A stretch of 64,000 bases of DNA from Paenibacillus glycinis (GTDB lineage: Bacteria > Bacillota > Bacilli > Paenibacillales > Paenibacillaceae): the NCBI RefSeq assembly GCF_009909185.1, contig NZ_JAAAMV010000009.1, forward strand, positions 186,001-250,000, in the 5' to 3' direction. Below the pieces are notes generated by a model. That model saw nothing but the letters and a program-made list of their open reading frames with translations, was not told the DNA's origin and did not search any database. How positions within the stretch are numbered: position 1 is the first letter of the stretch; every line of letters begins with the position of its first letter. Below, in pieces: positions 33,063 to 42,322 of this stretch. Made by a program: the position numbers and the translations under genes.

Positions 33063-34682
33063 ATGAGAAGATCGAACGTAATGACGCTGCTTCTGGCCGC
33101 CGTGCTCGTCATGGCGGTTGCGCTGGCGGGCTGCGGCAATAACGCCGGCAATTCGAACGCCGACGCGGGCAACGGCGGCAATTCGGGCACGAGCGGCAAT
33201 TCGAAGACCGACGGCAATACGGGCGCCGGCGACAAGGCGAGCGGAACGACGGATAACGGCGCTGCGGGTACCGGCAATGCCGCGGCGACAACGGATATTG
33301 ACCTGTCCAAGCACGTCAATCTCACCATGTACCTGATCGGTTCGCCTGCCAGGGATTACGACATGGTGCTTGCCGAATTGAACAAGAAGCTCGAGAAAGA
33401 CTTGAACGCGACCTTGAAAGTGAACTGGGTCGGCTGGGCCGATTATGGCACGCAATATCCGCTGCTGCTCGCTTCGGGCGAACCGATCGACCTGATCTAT
33501 GCTTCGACGTGGACGAACTTCTACCAGAATGCGCGCAAAGGCGCATTTATGGACGTCAAGGACCTGGCCAAGAAATACGCGCCGAAGAGCCTTGCCCAGA
33601 TCACCCCGGATTTCTACAAGCAGACGGAATTGGACGGCCACCTCTACGCCATTCCCTCGGAGTTCTATCAGTACGGCGATATGGGCTATATCGTCCGAGG
33701 AGATCTCATGAAGAAATACGGACTGACGTCCATCGACAATATCGATGATTACGGGAAATTCATGGATGCGGTCGTGAAGAACGATCCTCAGCTCGATCCA
33801 AGCGGCGATATCAGCTCCTCCGGCGGTTTGGAGTCGTATTATGCGAACTCGCAAGGCTATTACGGCATACTTTCGAGCCAGTTCTCCCCATTCTATATCA
33901 ACATGGATGATGCCAATCCCAAGATCTTTAACTTGTACGAGACGGACGGCATCCTGGATTACTTCAAGAAAATGAAAGACTGGGGGGACAAGGGCTACTG
34001 GTCCAAATCGATTCTCTCCAACAAAGACGATAAAATGCTAACGGAAGGGAAGGCCGCGTCCAAGCTGCATAATCAAGATTCCTGGAGCGGCGTATACATG
34101 GAGCATCCGGATTGGGACGTCCAATTTTACCTGAACAGCAAGTACACGTATAAAACGCAAGCGATGCAGGATGGCATGGCGGTACCGGCTTCGTCCAAAA
34201 ATCCGGAACGCGCGCTGATGCTCCTGGAATTGCTGCGCACGGACCGAAGCTACAACAATCTCCTGACGTACGGCATCGAGGGCAAGCATTACGAAATTAC
34301 GGCCGACAATAAGCTGAAGCCGCTGGATCTGGACGGCTTCGCGCCGGACGGCTATTGCTCTTGGGGCTTTAAGGCGCCAGAGCTCCGCTACGATGTCGTC
34401 GGTACGCCGCCAAACAACGCGGAAGTGCGCCAGCGGCTGGCGGACCGGGCGAGAGAGAACCCGTACGCGCTCTTCACGCCGGACTTCGAGCCGGTGAAGA
34501 ACGAGATGGCCGCCGTCACCAATATCGTGCAGCAATATTCGTTCCCGCTCAACTATGGCTACGTGAAGAATCCGGAGGACGGGCTGAAAACGCTCCAATC
34601 CAAAATCAAAGCCGCAGGCGCGGAGAAAATCATGAACGAGATGCAGAAGCAGCTGGACGCGTTCCTAGCGGCGAACAAGTAA
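33063..34682 (+). CDS. extracellular solute-binding lipoprotein of the ABC importer
   Basis: 539 residues. Lipoprotein signal peptide with lipobox LAGC (C24), then a 55-residue Gly/Asn/Ser/Thr-rich spacer, then a large solute-binding fold (VNLTMYLIGSPARDYDMVLA, LASGEPIDLIYASTWTNFYQ, TPDFYKQTELDGHLYAIPSE). Of the LplA/YtcQ size class used with LplB/YtcP permeases. ATG at 33063 is chosen because AAGGGGG ends directly before the ATG at 33057. A terminator follows, so it closes the importer operon. Confidence 0.92.
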   Translation: MRRSNVMTLLLAAVLVMAVALAGCGNNAGNSNADAGNGGNSGTSGNSKTDGNTGAGDKASGTTDNGAAGTGNAAATTDIDLSKHVNLTMYLIGSPARDYDMVLAELNKKLEKDLNATLKVNWVGWADYGTQYPLLLASGEPIDLIYASTWTNFYQNARKGAFMDVKDLAKKYAPKSLAQITPDFYKQTELDGHLYAIPSEFYQYGDMGYIVRGDLMKKYGLTSIDNIDDYGKFMDAVVKNDPQLDPSGDISSSGGLESYYANSQGYYGILSSQFSPFYINMDDANPKIFNLYETDGILDYFKKMKDWGDKGYWSKSILSNKDDKMLTEGKAASKLHNQDSWSGVYMEHPDWDVQFYLNSKYTYKTQAMQDGMAVPASSKNPERALMLLELLRTDRSYNNLLTYGIEGKHYEITADNKLKPLDLDGFAPDGYCSWGFKAPELRYDVVGTPPNNAEVRQRLADRARENPYALFTPDFEPVKNEMAAVTNIVQQYSFPLNYGYVKNPEDGLKTLQSKIKAAGAEKIMNEMQKQLDAFLAANK

Positions 34683-34699
34683 CCCATTCCGCATGCGGA

Positions 34700-34736
34700 A
34701 GGTTCAGGAAGGGCGGCATGCCTCCTGAACCTTTTG
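34700..34736. terminator. bidirectional hairpin between importer and regulator genes
   Basis: AAGGTTCAGGA / TCCTGAACCTT stem, 13-base loop, short T-run. It ends both the importer operon and the converging kinase gene. Confidence 0.82.
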
Positions 34737-34737
34737 T

Positions 34738-36564
34738 TTACCGGAAGCGATTCGGGATGCGTATCTCGACCTCCGTGCCGTCGCCCGGCGACGAGCGGTA
34801 GGCGAGGCCGTATTCCTGGCCATAGCAGAGCTTGATCCGGTGGTCGATGTTGCGGATGCCGTATCCTTGAACGTCAGGATCGGCGATCCCGCCGGCAAGC
34901 AGACTTTCGGCTTGTTCCGAGGGCATCCCCACGCCATCGTCCCGGACGGTCAAGACGATCTCGCCGCGCTCGAGCCTTCCGGTTACGGTTATGGTGCCTT
35001 CCTGGCTGTTCCTGGCTTCGAGAATGCCGTGGATAATGGCATTTTCGACCAAGGGCTGAAGGATGAGCTTCAGGATATCGCAGGCGTACAACTCGGGGGC
35101 GACCCGAACGTCCAGCTTGATTTTATTGTCGAAGCGCAAGTTCTGGATTTGCACGTAGGCGCGAATATGATTGATTTCGTCTTCGACGGCGACGATGTCT
35201 TTGCCTTTGTTCAGGCTGAGCTTGTAGAACTTGGCCAGCGATTGCGAGATGACCGCGATGTCGGGCACGTCGTTGTCGATGGCTTTCCAGTTGATCATTT
35301 CGAGCGTGTTATACAGAAAATGCGGATTGATCTGCGCCTGGAGCGCCTTGAGCTCCAGGTTTTTGATTTCCTTGCCGTTCTGATACTGCTCTTGGACGAG
35401 CAGCCGGATTCGTTTGACCATGTGATTGAAGCTGTCGGCCAGCTCGCCGATCTCGTCGGGAATCGCGGATTGCACTTCTACGTTCAGCACGCCTTCCTGC
35501 ACCAGCCGCATTTTTTTCTTGAGCAGCAGGATGCGCTTGACCGTCGCGCCCGTGATCAAGTAGGCCAGTCCGTAGGAGAGGAGGCCGCAGACAAGCATCA
35601 ATACGAGCATGAGGTCCCGGATTCGGATGCTTTGCCTAAAGATTTCCGACACCGGAATCGCCGTCACCATCGTCCAATCCGTGTTCTCGATCGCCCTTGT
35701 CTTGACGACATGCTCGCCGCTGCCGATTGTCGCGTTGTTCCATGACATGCCGGCGTCCCCGGTGTCCAGCGCGTTCCGGGTGTCCTGGATAAGCGCCGGA
35801 TCCGGGCTGATGCGATGATAATTGTCCATGTTGGAGCAGCTGACGATCGCGCCGTTCGAATTTTGAATATAGACGACGCCGTCATTCGTGATATTCGCTT
35901 TCTGCAGGATCTCATCGACGATGTCCTTGCGAATGTTCAGTTCGATAATGCCGATGATTTCCGTCGTCTGCTCGCTGTTGCGGATTTTGCGGAGCAGCGA
36001 GATGACCGGTACCGGATCGAGGTTGGTGTTGTTGTTCGCGATCGCATGCTCCGGCAGCCAGCTGACCTTATCCTTGGAAGCGAGCAGCGCTTCATAGCTC
36101 TTGGTTCGGGAGAAGGCGTCCATGTCGAAGAAATTGAAGTTCTGTCCGGCATACATCAGCCAACCGGGCACGTACAGGCTGGCCCGATAGACGTCTTCCG
36201 CGTTTTGAAAACTGCTTAAGAAAGATTCCAGCTTCTGCCGGTCGATATTCTGCTGGACATAATCGTCCCCGAACGCATGCTCGTCCCTGGTGAGCATCGT
36301 CTGCACGTCGGCATTGAAATAGATGACGTCGGACGCTTTGATCAGCGTGTTCAGTTTATAGCTTAAGAACGTGAAGGCCTGGTCGAACGACTGATCGGCG
36401 GAGTGAAGGATTTGCTTCTCGTAATCGCGCGAGACGTTCTTGTACGAGAACGAAGTCATCAGCGCGAGCGGCAGGAAGATGAGGATGAAATAGGAGATCA
36501 GGAGCTTGCGCCGAATCTGCATGTTCGTGAACAATCCGGTCAACGTCCGCAGCGGCTTTCTCAC
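34738..36564 (-). CDS. YesM-type sensor histidine kinase
   Basis: 608 residues, GTG start overlapping the stop of the regulator gene by four bases (GTGA). Two helices (about 20-42 and 305-328) flank a large extracellular sensor of some 260 residues; a HAMP linker follows, then the His_kinase domain with QINPHFLYNTLEMINW and a HATPase with DDGVGMPSEQAE. It belongs to the class that senses sugars outside the cell with the help of a solute-binding protein. Convergent with the ABC importer, which it most likely controls. Confidence 0.93.
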   Translation of the reverse strand: MRKPLRTLTGLFTNMQIRRKLLISYFILIFLPLALMTSFSYKNVSRDYEKQILHSADQSFDQAFTFLSYKLNTLIKASDVIYFNADVQTMLTRDEHAFGDDYVQQNIDRQKLESFLSSFQNAEDVYRASLYVPGWLMYAGQNFNFFDMDAFSRTKSYEALLASKDKVSWLPEHAIANNNTNLDPVPVISLLRKIRNSEQTTEIIGIIELNIRKDIVDEILQKANITNDGVVYIQNSNGAIVSCSNMDNYHRISPDPALIQDTRNALDTGDAGMSWNNATIGSGEHVVKTRAIENTDWTMVTAIPVSEIFRQSIRIRDLMLVLMLVCGLLSYGLAYLITGATVKRILLLKKKMRLVQEGVLNVEVQSAIPDEIGELADSFNHMVKRIRLLVQEQYQNGKEIKNLELKALQAQINPHFLYNTLEMINWKAIDNDVPDIAVISQSLAKFYKLSLNKGKDIVAVEDEINHIRAYVQIQNLRFDNKIKLDVRVAPELYACDILKLILQPLVENAIIHGILEARNSQEGTITVTGRLERGEIVLTVRDDGVGMPSEQAESLLAGGIADPDVQGYGIRNIDHRIKLCYGQEYGLAYRSSPGDGTEVEIRIPNRFR

Positions 36565-38141
36565 GGCTTGTGGTTTCTCCTGAATTGCGTAGGCGTCATG
36601 CCGGTGATTTTCTTGAAGGCCTTCGCGAAATAATTGGCGTCGTTGTAGCCCGACAGATCCGCGACCTCGTACAGCTTGGATTGCGGCTCCATCAGCAAAT
36701 CCGCGGAACGCGCGATGCGGACTTCCGTGATATATTCGCCGATCGTCTTGCCGGTCTCTTTCCTGAACAGCGACGATAGATAAGTCGGCGTCAGGTGAAC
36801 GTGATCGGCCAGCAGATTCACGGTGATTTCCTTGTCGCCGTAGTGGCCCCGGATATACTTCTTCACGTCCTGCACGGCCCGGCAGTTCGATTCCATGTTC
36901 GCGATGCGGTCGAGGAGAAAGGAGGCTCTGCGCTGAAAATAGTCTTTCAGCTGCTTGAACGTGCCGATCTTGGATATCGTCGCCCAGTCGTATTCCTCCT
37001 GCTCGGACCCGGACTGGCTCAGGTTCAGGCCGCGCTTCTCGGCTTGCTCCGCGAGCATGCGCAGCATGCGGCAGAACAGGTTCTTGACATCGTCGACCGG
37101 CGTGCCGGTCCGGGTTCGGATAGTCTGATAGAGGTGGTCCGTGAACGACAGGATCGCATCCTTGTGCAGCTCCCGCAGCAGCTTCGCGTAGGTATGGAGG
37201 AGTTCGTTATCGAGCTTGCACGCGGCGTTCGGCTTGTCGGCGGCATAGACGAGCTTGCCGAAGTCGCAGTAGAAGAGGTGACTCAGATATCCGGCCGCCG
37301 CCTCGTAGGAATCGGGAATTCCCGGCCATCCGGGCGAAGCGGTGCCGACGATCCAGGACAGCTTCGGGCATGGCGGATGCCGATCGTTCAGATGCGCCGT
37401 CAGCAGCGGGTAGACCGCGGCCAGCTCTCTCTGGCGCTCCGGACGATGCGCGGAGATGACGACGATGCCCACGGAATCCTGCATGGCCGCCAGGTGCGTG
37501 AAACCGTTCGAAGCTTGATGCAAATAGTCGATGATCCGGTTGGCGCAGCGCTGTTTGACGTCGTTCGGTTCTTCTTCGCCGTAGGCGGGGACGAGGATGG
37601 AAACCGTATACGCGCTGCCGGGGGCGAAGGAGATGCCGGCGAGCTGCAGGCTGCGTTGCAGCTCGCTGTCATCGATCGGGCCGCGAATGACCCCGTTGAC
37701 GATCGTCTGCCTGATGAACGGCAGGCTCTCGGACAGCGCCGATTGCATATGGTCGACTTTCAAATTCTCGCGGCACAGCCGTACGGCCTTGGCGATCGTC
37801 TCCTGCAGCTCGTCGACATCGATCGGTTTCTCGACGTAGCTGACCGCGTTGATGCGGATGGCGGCTTTCAAGTATTCCTTGTCGGAATGCCCGCTCAAAA
37901 AAATGATTTGGCAGGCGGGAAACCGTTCCCGGACGGACGCGGTGAAGTCGATGCCGTTCATGCCCGGCATGCGGATATCCGATACGACGATATCGGGCTG
38001 CAGGCGGCCGGCCGCTTCGAGTCCTTCGATGCCGTCCTTGGCCTCTTCGACGAGATCGACGCCGAGTTCATGCCAGTTGATATGTTTCATCAGTCCTTTT
38101 CTGGTCGCGGACTCGTCTTCGACGAGCAGAAGCTTAATCAT
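36561..38141 (-). CDS. YesN-type response regulator, receiver plus AraC DNA-binding domain
   Basis: 526 residues. Receiver domain at 1-125 with acid pocket E8-D9, phospho-acceptor D55 (VVSDIRMPGMNG) and the FLSGHSDKEYLK and YVEKPID motifs. A long central linker of about 290 residues without clear motifs follows, then a C-terminal AraC double helix-turn-helix (VNLLADHVHLTPTYLSSLFR and VADLSGYNDANYFAKAFKKI). Partner of the kinase encoded immediately downstream. Promoter and cre box at 38160-38211. Confidence 0.94.
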   Translation of the reverse strand: MIKLLLVEDESATRKGLMKHINWHELGVDLVEEAKDGIEGLEAAGRLQPDIVVSDIRMPGMNGIDFTASVRERFPACQIIFLSGHSDKEYLKAAIRINAVSYVEKPIDVDELQETIAKAVRLCRENLKVDHMQSALSESLPFIRQTIVNGVIRGPIDDSELQRSLQLAGISFAPGSAYTVSILVPAYGEEEPNDVKQRCANRIIDYLHQASNGFTHLAAMQDSVGIVVISAHRPERQRELAAVYPLLTAHLNDRHPPCPKLSWIVGTASPGWPGIPDSYEAAAGYLSHLFYCDFGKLVYAADKPNAACKLDNELLHTYAKLLRELHKDAILSFTDHLYQTIRTRTGTPVDDVKNLFCRMLRMLAEQAEKRGLNLSQSGSEQEEYDWATISKIGTFKQLKDYFQRRASFLLDRIANMESNCRAVQDVKKYIRGHYGDKEITVNLLADHVHLTPTYLSSLFRKETGKTIGEYITEVRIARSADLLMEPQSKLYEVADLSGYNDANYFAKAFKKITGMTPTQFRRNHKP

Positions 38142-38159
38142 CCGATTTCACTCCCCACT

Positions 38160-38211
38160 TTGAAAACGATTACATCTAACCAGATTATACGTGATCGTGC
38201 CGGATATGCAA
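38160..38211 (-). promoter_or_regulatory. regulator promoter with catabolite-responsive element
   Basis: Minus strand: TTGCAT (38211-38206), 16-base spacer, TATAAT (38189-38184). Immediately after the expected start lies TTGAAAACGATTACA, read on the plus strand at 38160-38174, which fits WTGNAANCGNWNNCW in all fixed positions. A cre box at this spot would let CcpA block transcription of the two-component system when preferred sugar is available. Confidence 0.75.
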
Positions 38212-38218
38212 CTTCTCG

Positions 38219-39151
38219 TCATTCCTTCTTTTTCGTCGCGGATCGTTGAATGCTTTTGATATCTCGAAGGGGCGGGGACCCGAATAGCCGTCTGTATTCC
38301 CGGTTGAATTGCGACGTGCTTTCATATCCGACTTCGAATGCGGCAGTCGTGACATCCATCGCGCCGCTTAACATCAATCGCCTTGCTTCCTGAAGGCGGA
38401 GCTGCTTTTGATATTGCAGCGGCCCCATCGCCGTGACGACCTTAAACTTATGCTGCAGTCCCGATACGCTCATATTCGCATAACCGGCGAGCTCGCGGGC
38501 AGTAAATGTACGCGTGACATTTTCTTTTATCCAAGCGATGGCTTTCCCGATGCCGTCTGCTTGCCGGTCGAACAGGACCTGCTGAAAAAACAAATGCCCG
38601 TGATCGCCCGACAGCAGTTTGAAAATCATTTCTTGTTTGATGAGCGCGGATAGATAGCGAACTTCCGCCGGCTTGTCGACCAGCTTCAAGAGCCTGATAA
38701 ACAATTCCAGAAAATCGGCATCGGAACTGCCGATGAAGGCTCCGGCGTTCAATTTCTTGTCCCGCGGCATAACCTTGATCTCGGCAGCCGTCATTACCGC
38801 GGCGATTTCCGCCATGGTAAAGTCGATACGCAGCCCGATAAACGGCGATTCCTTCGTCGCTTGGACGACTTGCGTCGTTCCGGGCAGGTCAATCATAGCG
38901 GCCAAGAAGTTACCCGGATGCGCATGGAAGATGTGCTTGCCGACATGAATTTTCTTCGTGCCTTGAAGAAAGAGACAAAAGGAAGGGGTCAATACGCATG
39001 GGATCGGCGGTCGATCCCGACTGTGCCGGTCGATCGTCAAATACGGGATGACGGTGCCGGTGCTTCCGTCTGCTTGCGCGATATGCCCGGTCATTTCTAT
39101 GAGACGGTCCAATCTCCTCTTAAGACGGGAGCCGTCTTCTTCGATTAACAT
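38219..39151 (-). CDS. AraC-family regulator with AraC_N domain
   Basis: 310 residues. An N-terminal cupin-like ligand domain (ILTPSFCLFLQGTKKIHVG region, about 45-110) precedes the AraC DNA-binding part with LAGYANMSVSGLQHKFKVVT and the second helix-turn-helix AAFEVGYESTSQFNREYRRL. Divergent from the aldo/keto reductase gene at 39393 with 241 bases between them, the classic layout of this regulator subtype controlling a single oxidoreductase. Confidence 0.9.
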   Translation of the reverse strand: MLIEEDGSRLKRRLDRLIEMTGHIAQADGSTGTVIPYLTIDRHSRDRPPIPCVLTPSFCLFLQGTKKIHVGKHIFHAHPGNFLAAMIDLPGTTQVVQATKESPFIGLRIDFTMAEIAAVMTAAEIKVMPRDKKLNAGAFIGSSDADFLELFIRLLKLVDKPAEVRYLSALIKQEMIFKLLSGDHGHLFFQQVLFDRQADGIGKAIAWIKENVTRTFTARELAGYANMSVSGLQHKFKVVTAMGPLQYQKQLRLQEARRLMLSGAMDVTTAAFEVGYESTSQFNREYRRLFGSPPLRDIKSIQRSATKKKE

Positions 39152-39371
39152 TCGAGTGTCGCCCTCCTTCCCCTGCGAGATCCTTGGGGCAATGTAGCTA
39201 AATTATACGATTATCGTGAATGAACGCAAGCGAACGAAGTCGGGACATTGGCGCGACCTGCAGAATTAGGCAAGATTAATGCAGCAATAGGCGCACGCCA
39301 TAGCTCCGTTTCACGGATAATGGGACGGAGGACGCCGCCGTAAGCAAGCGCGTTCCGCGCGAGTAACATGA

Positions 39372-40388
<1,017 letters not shown>

Positions 40389-40452
40389 GGGAGGGACGAG
40401 CCCTTCCGCGGCTGCCGAGCTGAAACAATCCGACCGCGAACGCGGGACCACG

Positions 40453-40483
40453 AAAACCATTCGTCAAAAACGAATGGTTTTTG
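40453..40483 (+). terminator. rho-independent terminator
   Basis: AAAACCATTCG / CGAATGGTTTT stem, seven-base loop, T-run, 64 bases after the reductase stop. Confidence 0.88.
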
Positions 40484-40582
40484 TTGCGTCTTCGGAGGGA
40501 AAATAAACCAATATAGCGAATAGTTAACTATTCGTTCTCCGCATGAGAGCGAAACGACACGAAGAATAAAGGTGACGTCGCT

Positions 40583-42172
40583 ATGGTAAACACCGTCCTG
40601 TATAAAATATTGCTTCCCATCATGATCGGCATTATTTCGTTTTCGTCGATCTATTTAGGACGGACGGATCACGCCGGCTTCATGATGGCGACGGGGATCG
40701 CGATGTTGCTCGCATTCAACGCGAACCCGAATAACCGCAAGTACGCGTATTTGCAGTTGGTGCTGTTAATTCTATTTCATTGGTTAAGCCAGCTGAATTG
40801 GTGCTTGATGATCTATGTGATCCTGCTCATTCGGCAACTAACGCGCAGCGACGATCTAAAGCGCGAGATTCTCAGCATGCTTTTTATTATGACCGTTTAC
40901 AGCCTCATCCGCTTCTCGTATTCCCCGATCAATGACTACTCCCTGCTCGTCACGCTCTCCGATATCGCGAGCTCGCTCGTATTCGTTACCTTGGTATGGA
41001 AAATCAAAAGCAATCAAAAAGAGAAAGAAAGCCTGGAGAAAAAGAACAACGACTTATTGAAAAGGGACGTTCTGACGGGGTTGCTCAATTACCATGAATT
41101 CCGAAAAGAACTGAACAAGATGAAGGAACGCGATGAAATCTGTTTAATCATCTTGAGCTGCCAAGACTTGAGATCCATGAATTTCGAGCACGGCTACGAG
41201 CAGGCCAACCATGGCTTGAAGGATCTTGCCTGCCAGCTGGAACGCCGCTTCGGTTCCTCGATCGTATCCCGTTACGGCGGGAGCGAATTCGCGATCGCGA
41301 TGGAAACGATTGCCGAACTGACGCCTGCAGAGAGCATAAGAGACGTATTGGCCGCGATCATTGCGTCGTATCCTCATTTGGACATTATTTACGCGCATGC
41401 TTACTCTAATGGACGCTCCGCAGGCGAAACGATAGCCGATGTCGAAAATCAGCTTTTTCTGCAGAAGAAGGAAATTTGGATGAATCGGGACGAGCATATT
41501 TTTCGGGCGGACAAGTTGAAGGTGATCGGCGAGCTGGCGGCGGGCATGGCCCATGAGATTCGCAACCCGCTGACCACGATCAAAGGGTTCCTGCAATTAG
41601 CCCATCAGAATGACTACAAGGACATTGACCGCTATCACCCCATGATCATGGATGAAATTACGCGAGTCAGCGAGCTCACCTCCGAGTTCTTGCAATTCTC
41701 CAAACCGAATCTGTCGCACGTGAAAACGGAATCGATCGAGTCGTGCATCGCAAGGGCGGTCTCGATCATGGCGACGGAAGTCGAGCGGAACGGTCATGAG
41801 TTCCATATCGACTATCCCGTGCATTCTTATTTCGTGAAAGTAGAGCGGGATAAAATCGTGCAAGTGCTCGTGAATTTGTTCAAAAACGCGATCGACGCCA
41901 TGGAGGACCTTGGCCGAATCGGCGTGAAAATATACGGAATCGATCAATCGGTATGCATCGAGGTGTCCGACACGGGATCGGGGATGTCCGAGGCTACGAG
42001 AGAAAAGGTATTCGAACCGTTCTATACCACGAAGGGGCATGGCACGGGGCTCGGGTTGTCCATCTCGCACAAGATTATTCAGGATCACGGGGGACGAATG
42101 GAAGTCTTGCACACGAGTCCGAACGGCACGGTATTCTCCATCCTGCTTCCGGTCGTTCCGCCAACCGCGTAA
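40583..42172 (+). CDS. membrane histidine kinase containing a degenerate GGDEF domain
   Basis: 529 residues. Five or six helices in the first 145 residues form a membrane sensor; a coiled linker (SNQKEKESLEKKNNDLL) follows. Residues about 155-285 form a GGDEF-like domain (DVLTGLLNYHEFRKELNKMK, RYGGSEFAIAME) where the signature is GGSEF at 232-236 and the following region is shortened, so cyclic-di-GMP synthesis is doubtful. Then HisKA with H324 (AAGMAHEIRNPL) and an intact HATPase (LFKNAIDAMEDLG, DTGSGMSE, GHGTGLGLSIS). No cognate regulator gene is adjacent: an orphan kinase, as in the sporulation phosphorelay (inference). Closest in HisKA type to Kin sporulation kinases. Confidence 0.9.
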   Translation: MVNTVLYKILLPIMIGIISFSSIYLGRTDHAGFMMATGIAMLLAFNANPNNRKYAYLQLVLLILFHWLSQLNWCLMIYVILLIRQLTRSDDLKREILSMLFIMTVYSLIRFSYSPINDYSLLVTLSDIASSLVFVTLVWKIKSNQKEKESLEKKNNDLLKRDVLTGLLNYHEFRKELNKMKERDEICLIILSCQDLRSMNFEHGYEQANHGLKDLACQLERRFGSSIVSRYGGSEFAIAMETIAELTPAESIRDVLAAIIASYPHLDIIYAHAYSNGRSAGETIADVENQLFLQKKEIWMNRDEHIFRADKLKVIGELAAGMAHEIRNPLTTIKGFLQLAHQNDYKDIDRYHPMIMDEITRVSELTSEFLQFSKPNLSHVKTESIESCIARAVSIMATEVERNGHEFHIDYPVHSYFVKVERDKIVQVLVNLFKNAIDAMEDLGRIGVKIYGIDQSVCIEVSDTGSGMSEATREKVFEPFYTTKGHGTGLGLSISHKIIQDHGGRMEVLHTSPNGTVFSILLPVVPPTA

Positions 42173-42282
42173 TCAAAGGTTCCGTATCGGACCGACTCAA
42201 CCCGCGGTTGAATCCAGGCCGAGGCAGCCATTCAACCAACGCTTTATAGGCTTGCATGCGGGAATGCGCTATGCTCTTCACG

Positions 42283-42296
42283 ACAGTGCGCACTGT
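42283..42296 (+). promoter_or_regulatory. 14-bp perfect palindrome before the ABC exporter genes
   Basis: ACAGTGCGCACTGT, perfect dyad, 26 bases before the start codon at 42323. TetR-family repressors of ABC exporters often bind ACAGTG/CACTGT sites, but no such regulator gene is adjacent. Confidence 0.6.
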
Positions 42297-42322
42297 TCAC
42301 GTACAACGAAGGAGGTACTCGC

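Noticed and set aside
36795..38249. 484-codon frame antisense to the YesN-type regulator
   Set aside because: The receiver and AraC domains on the minus strand are unambiguous; the plus frame lacks any domain and reads through the promoter.
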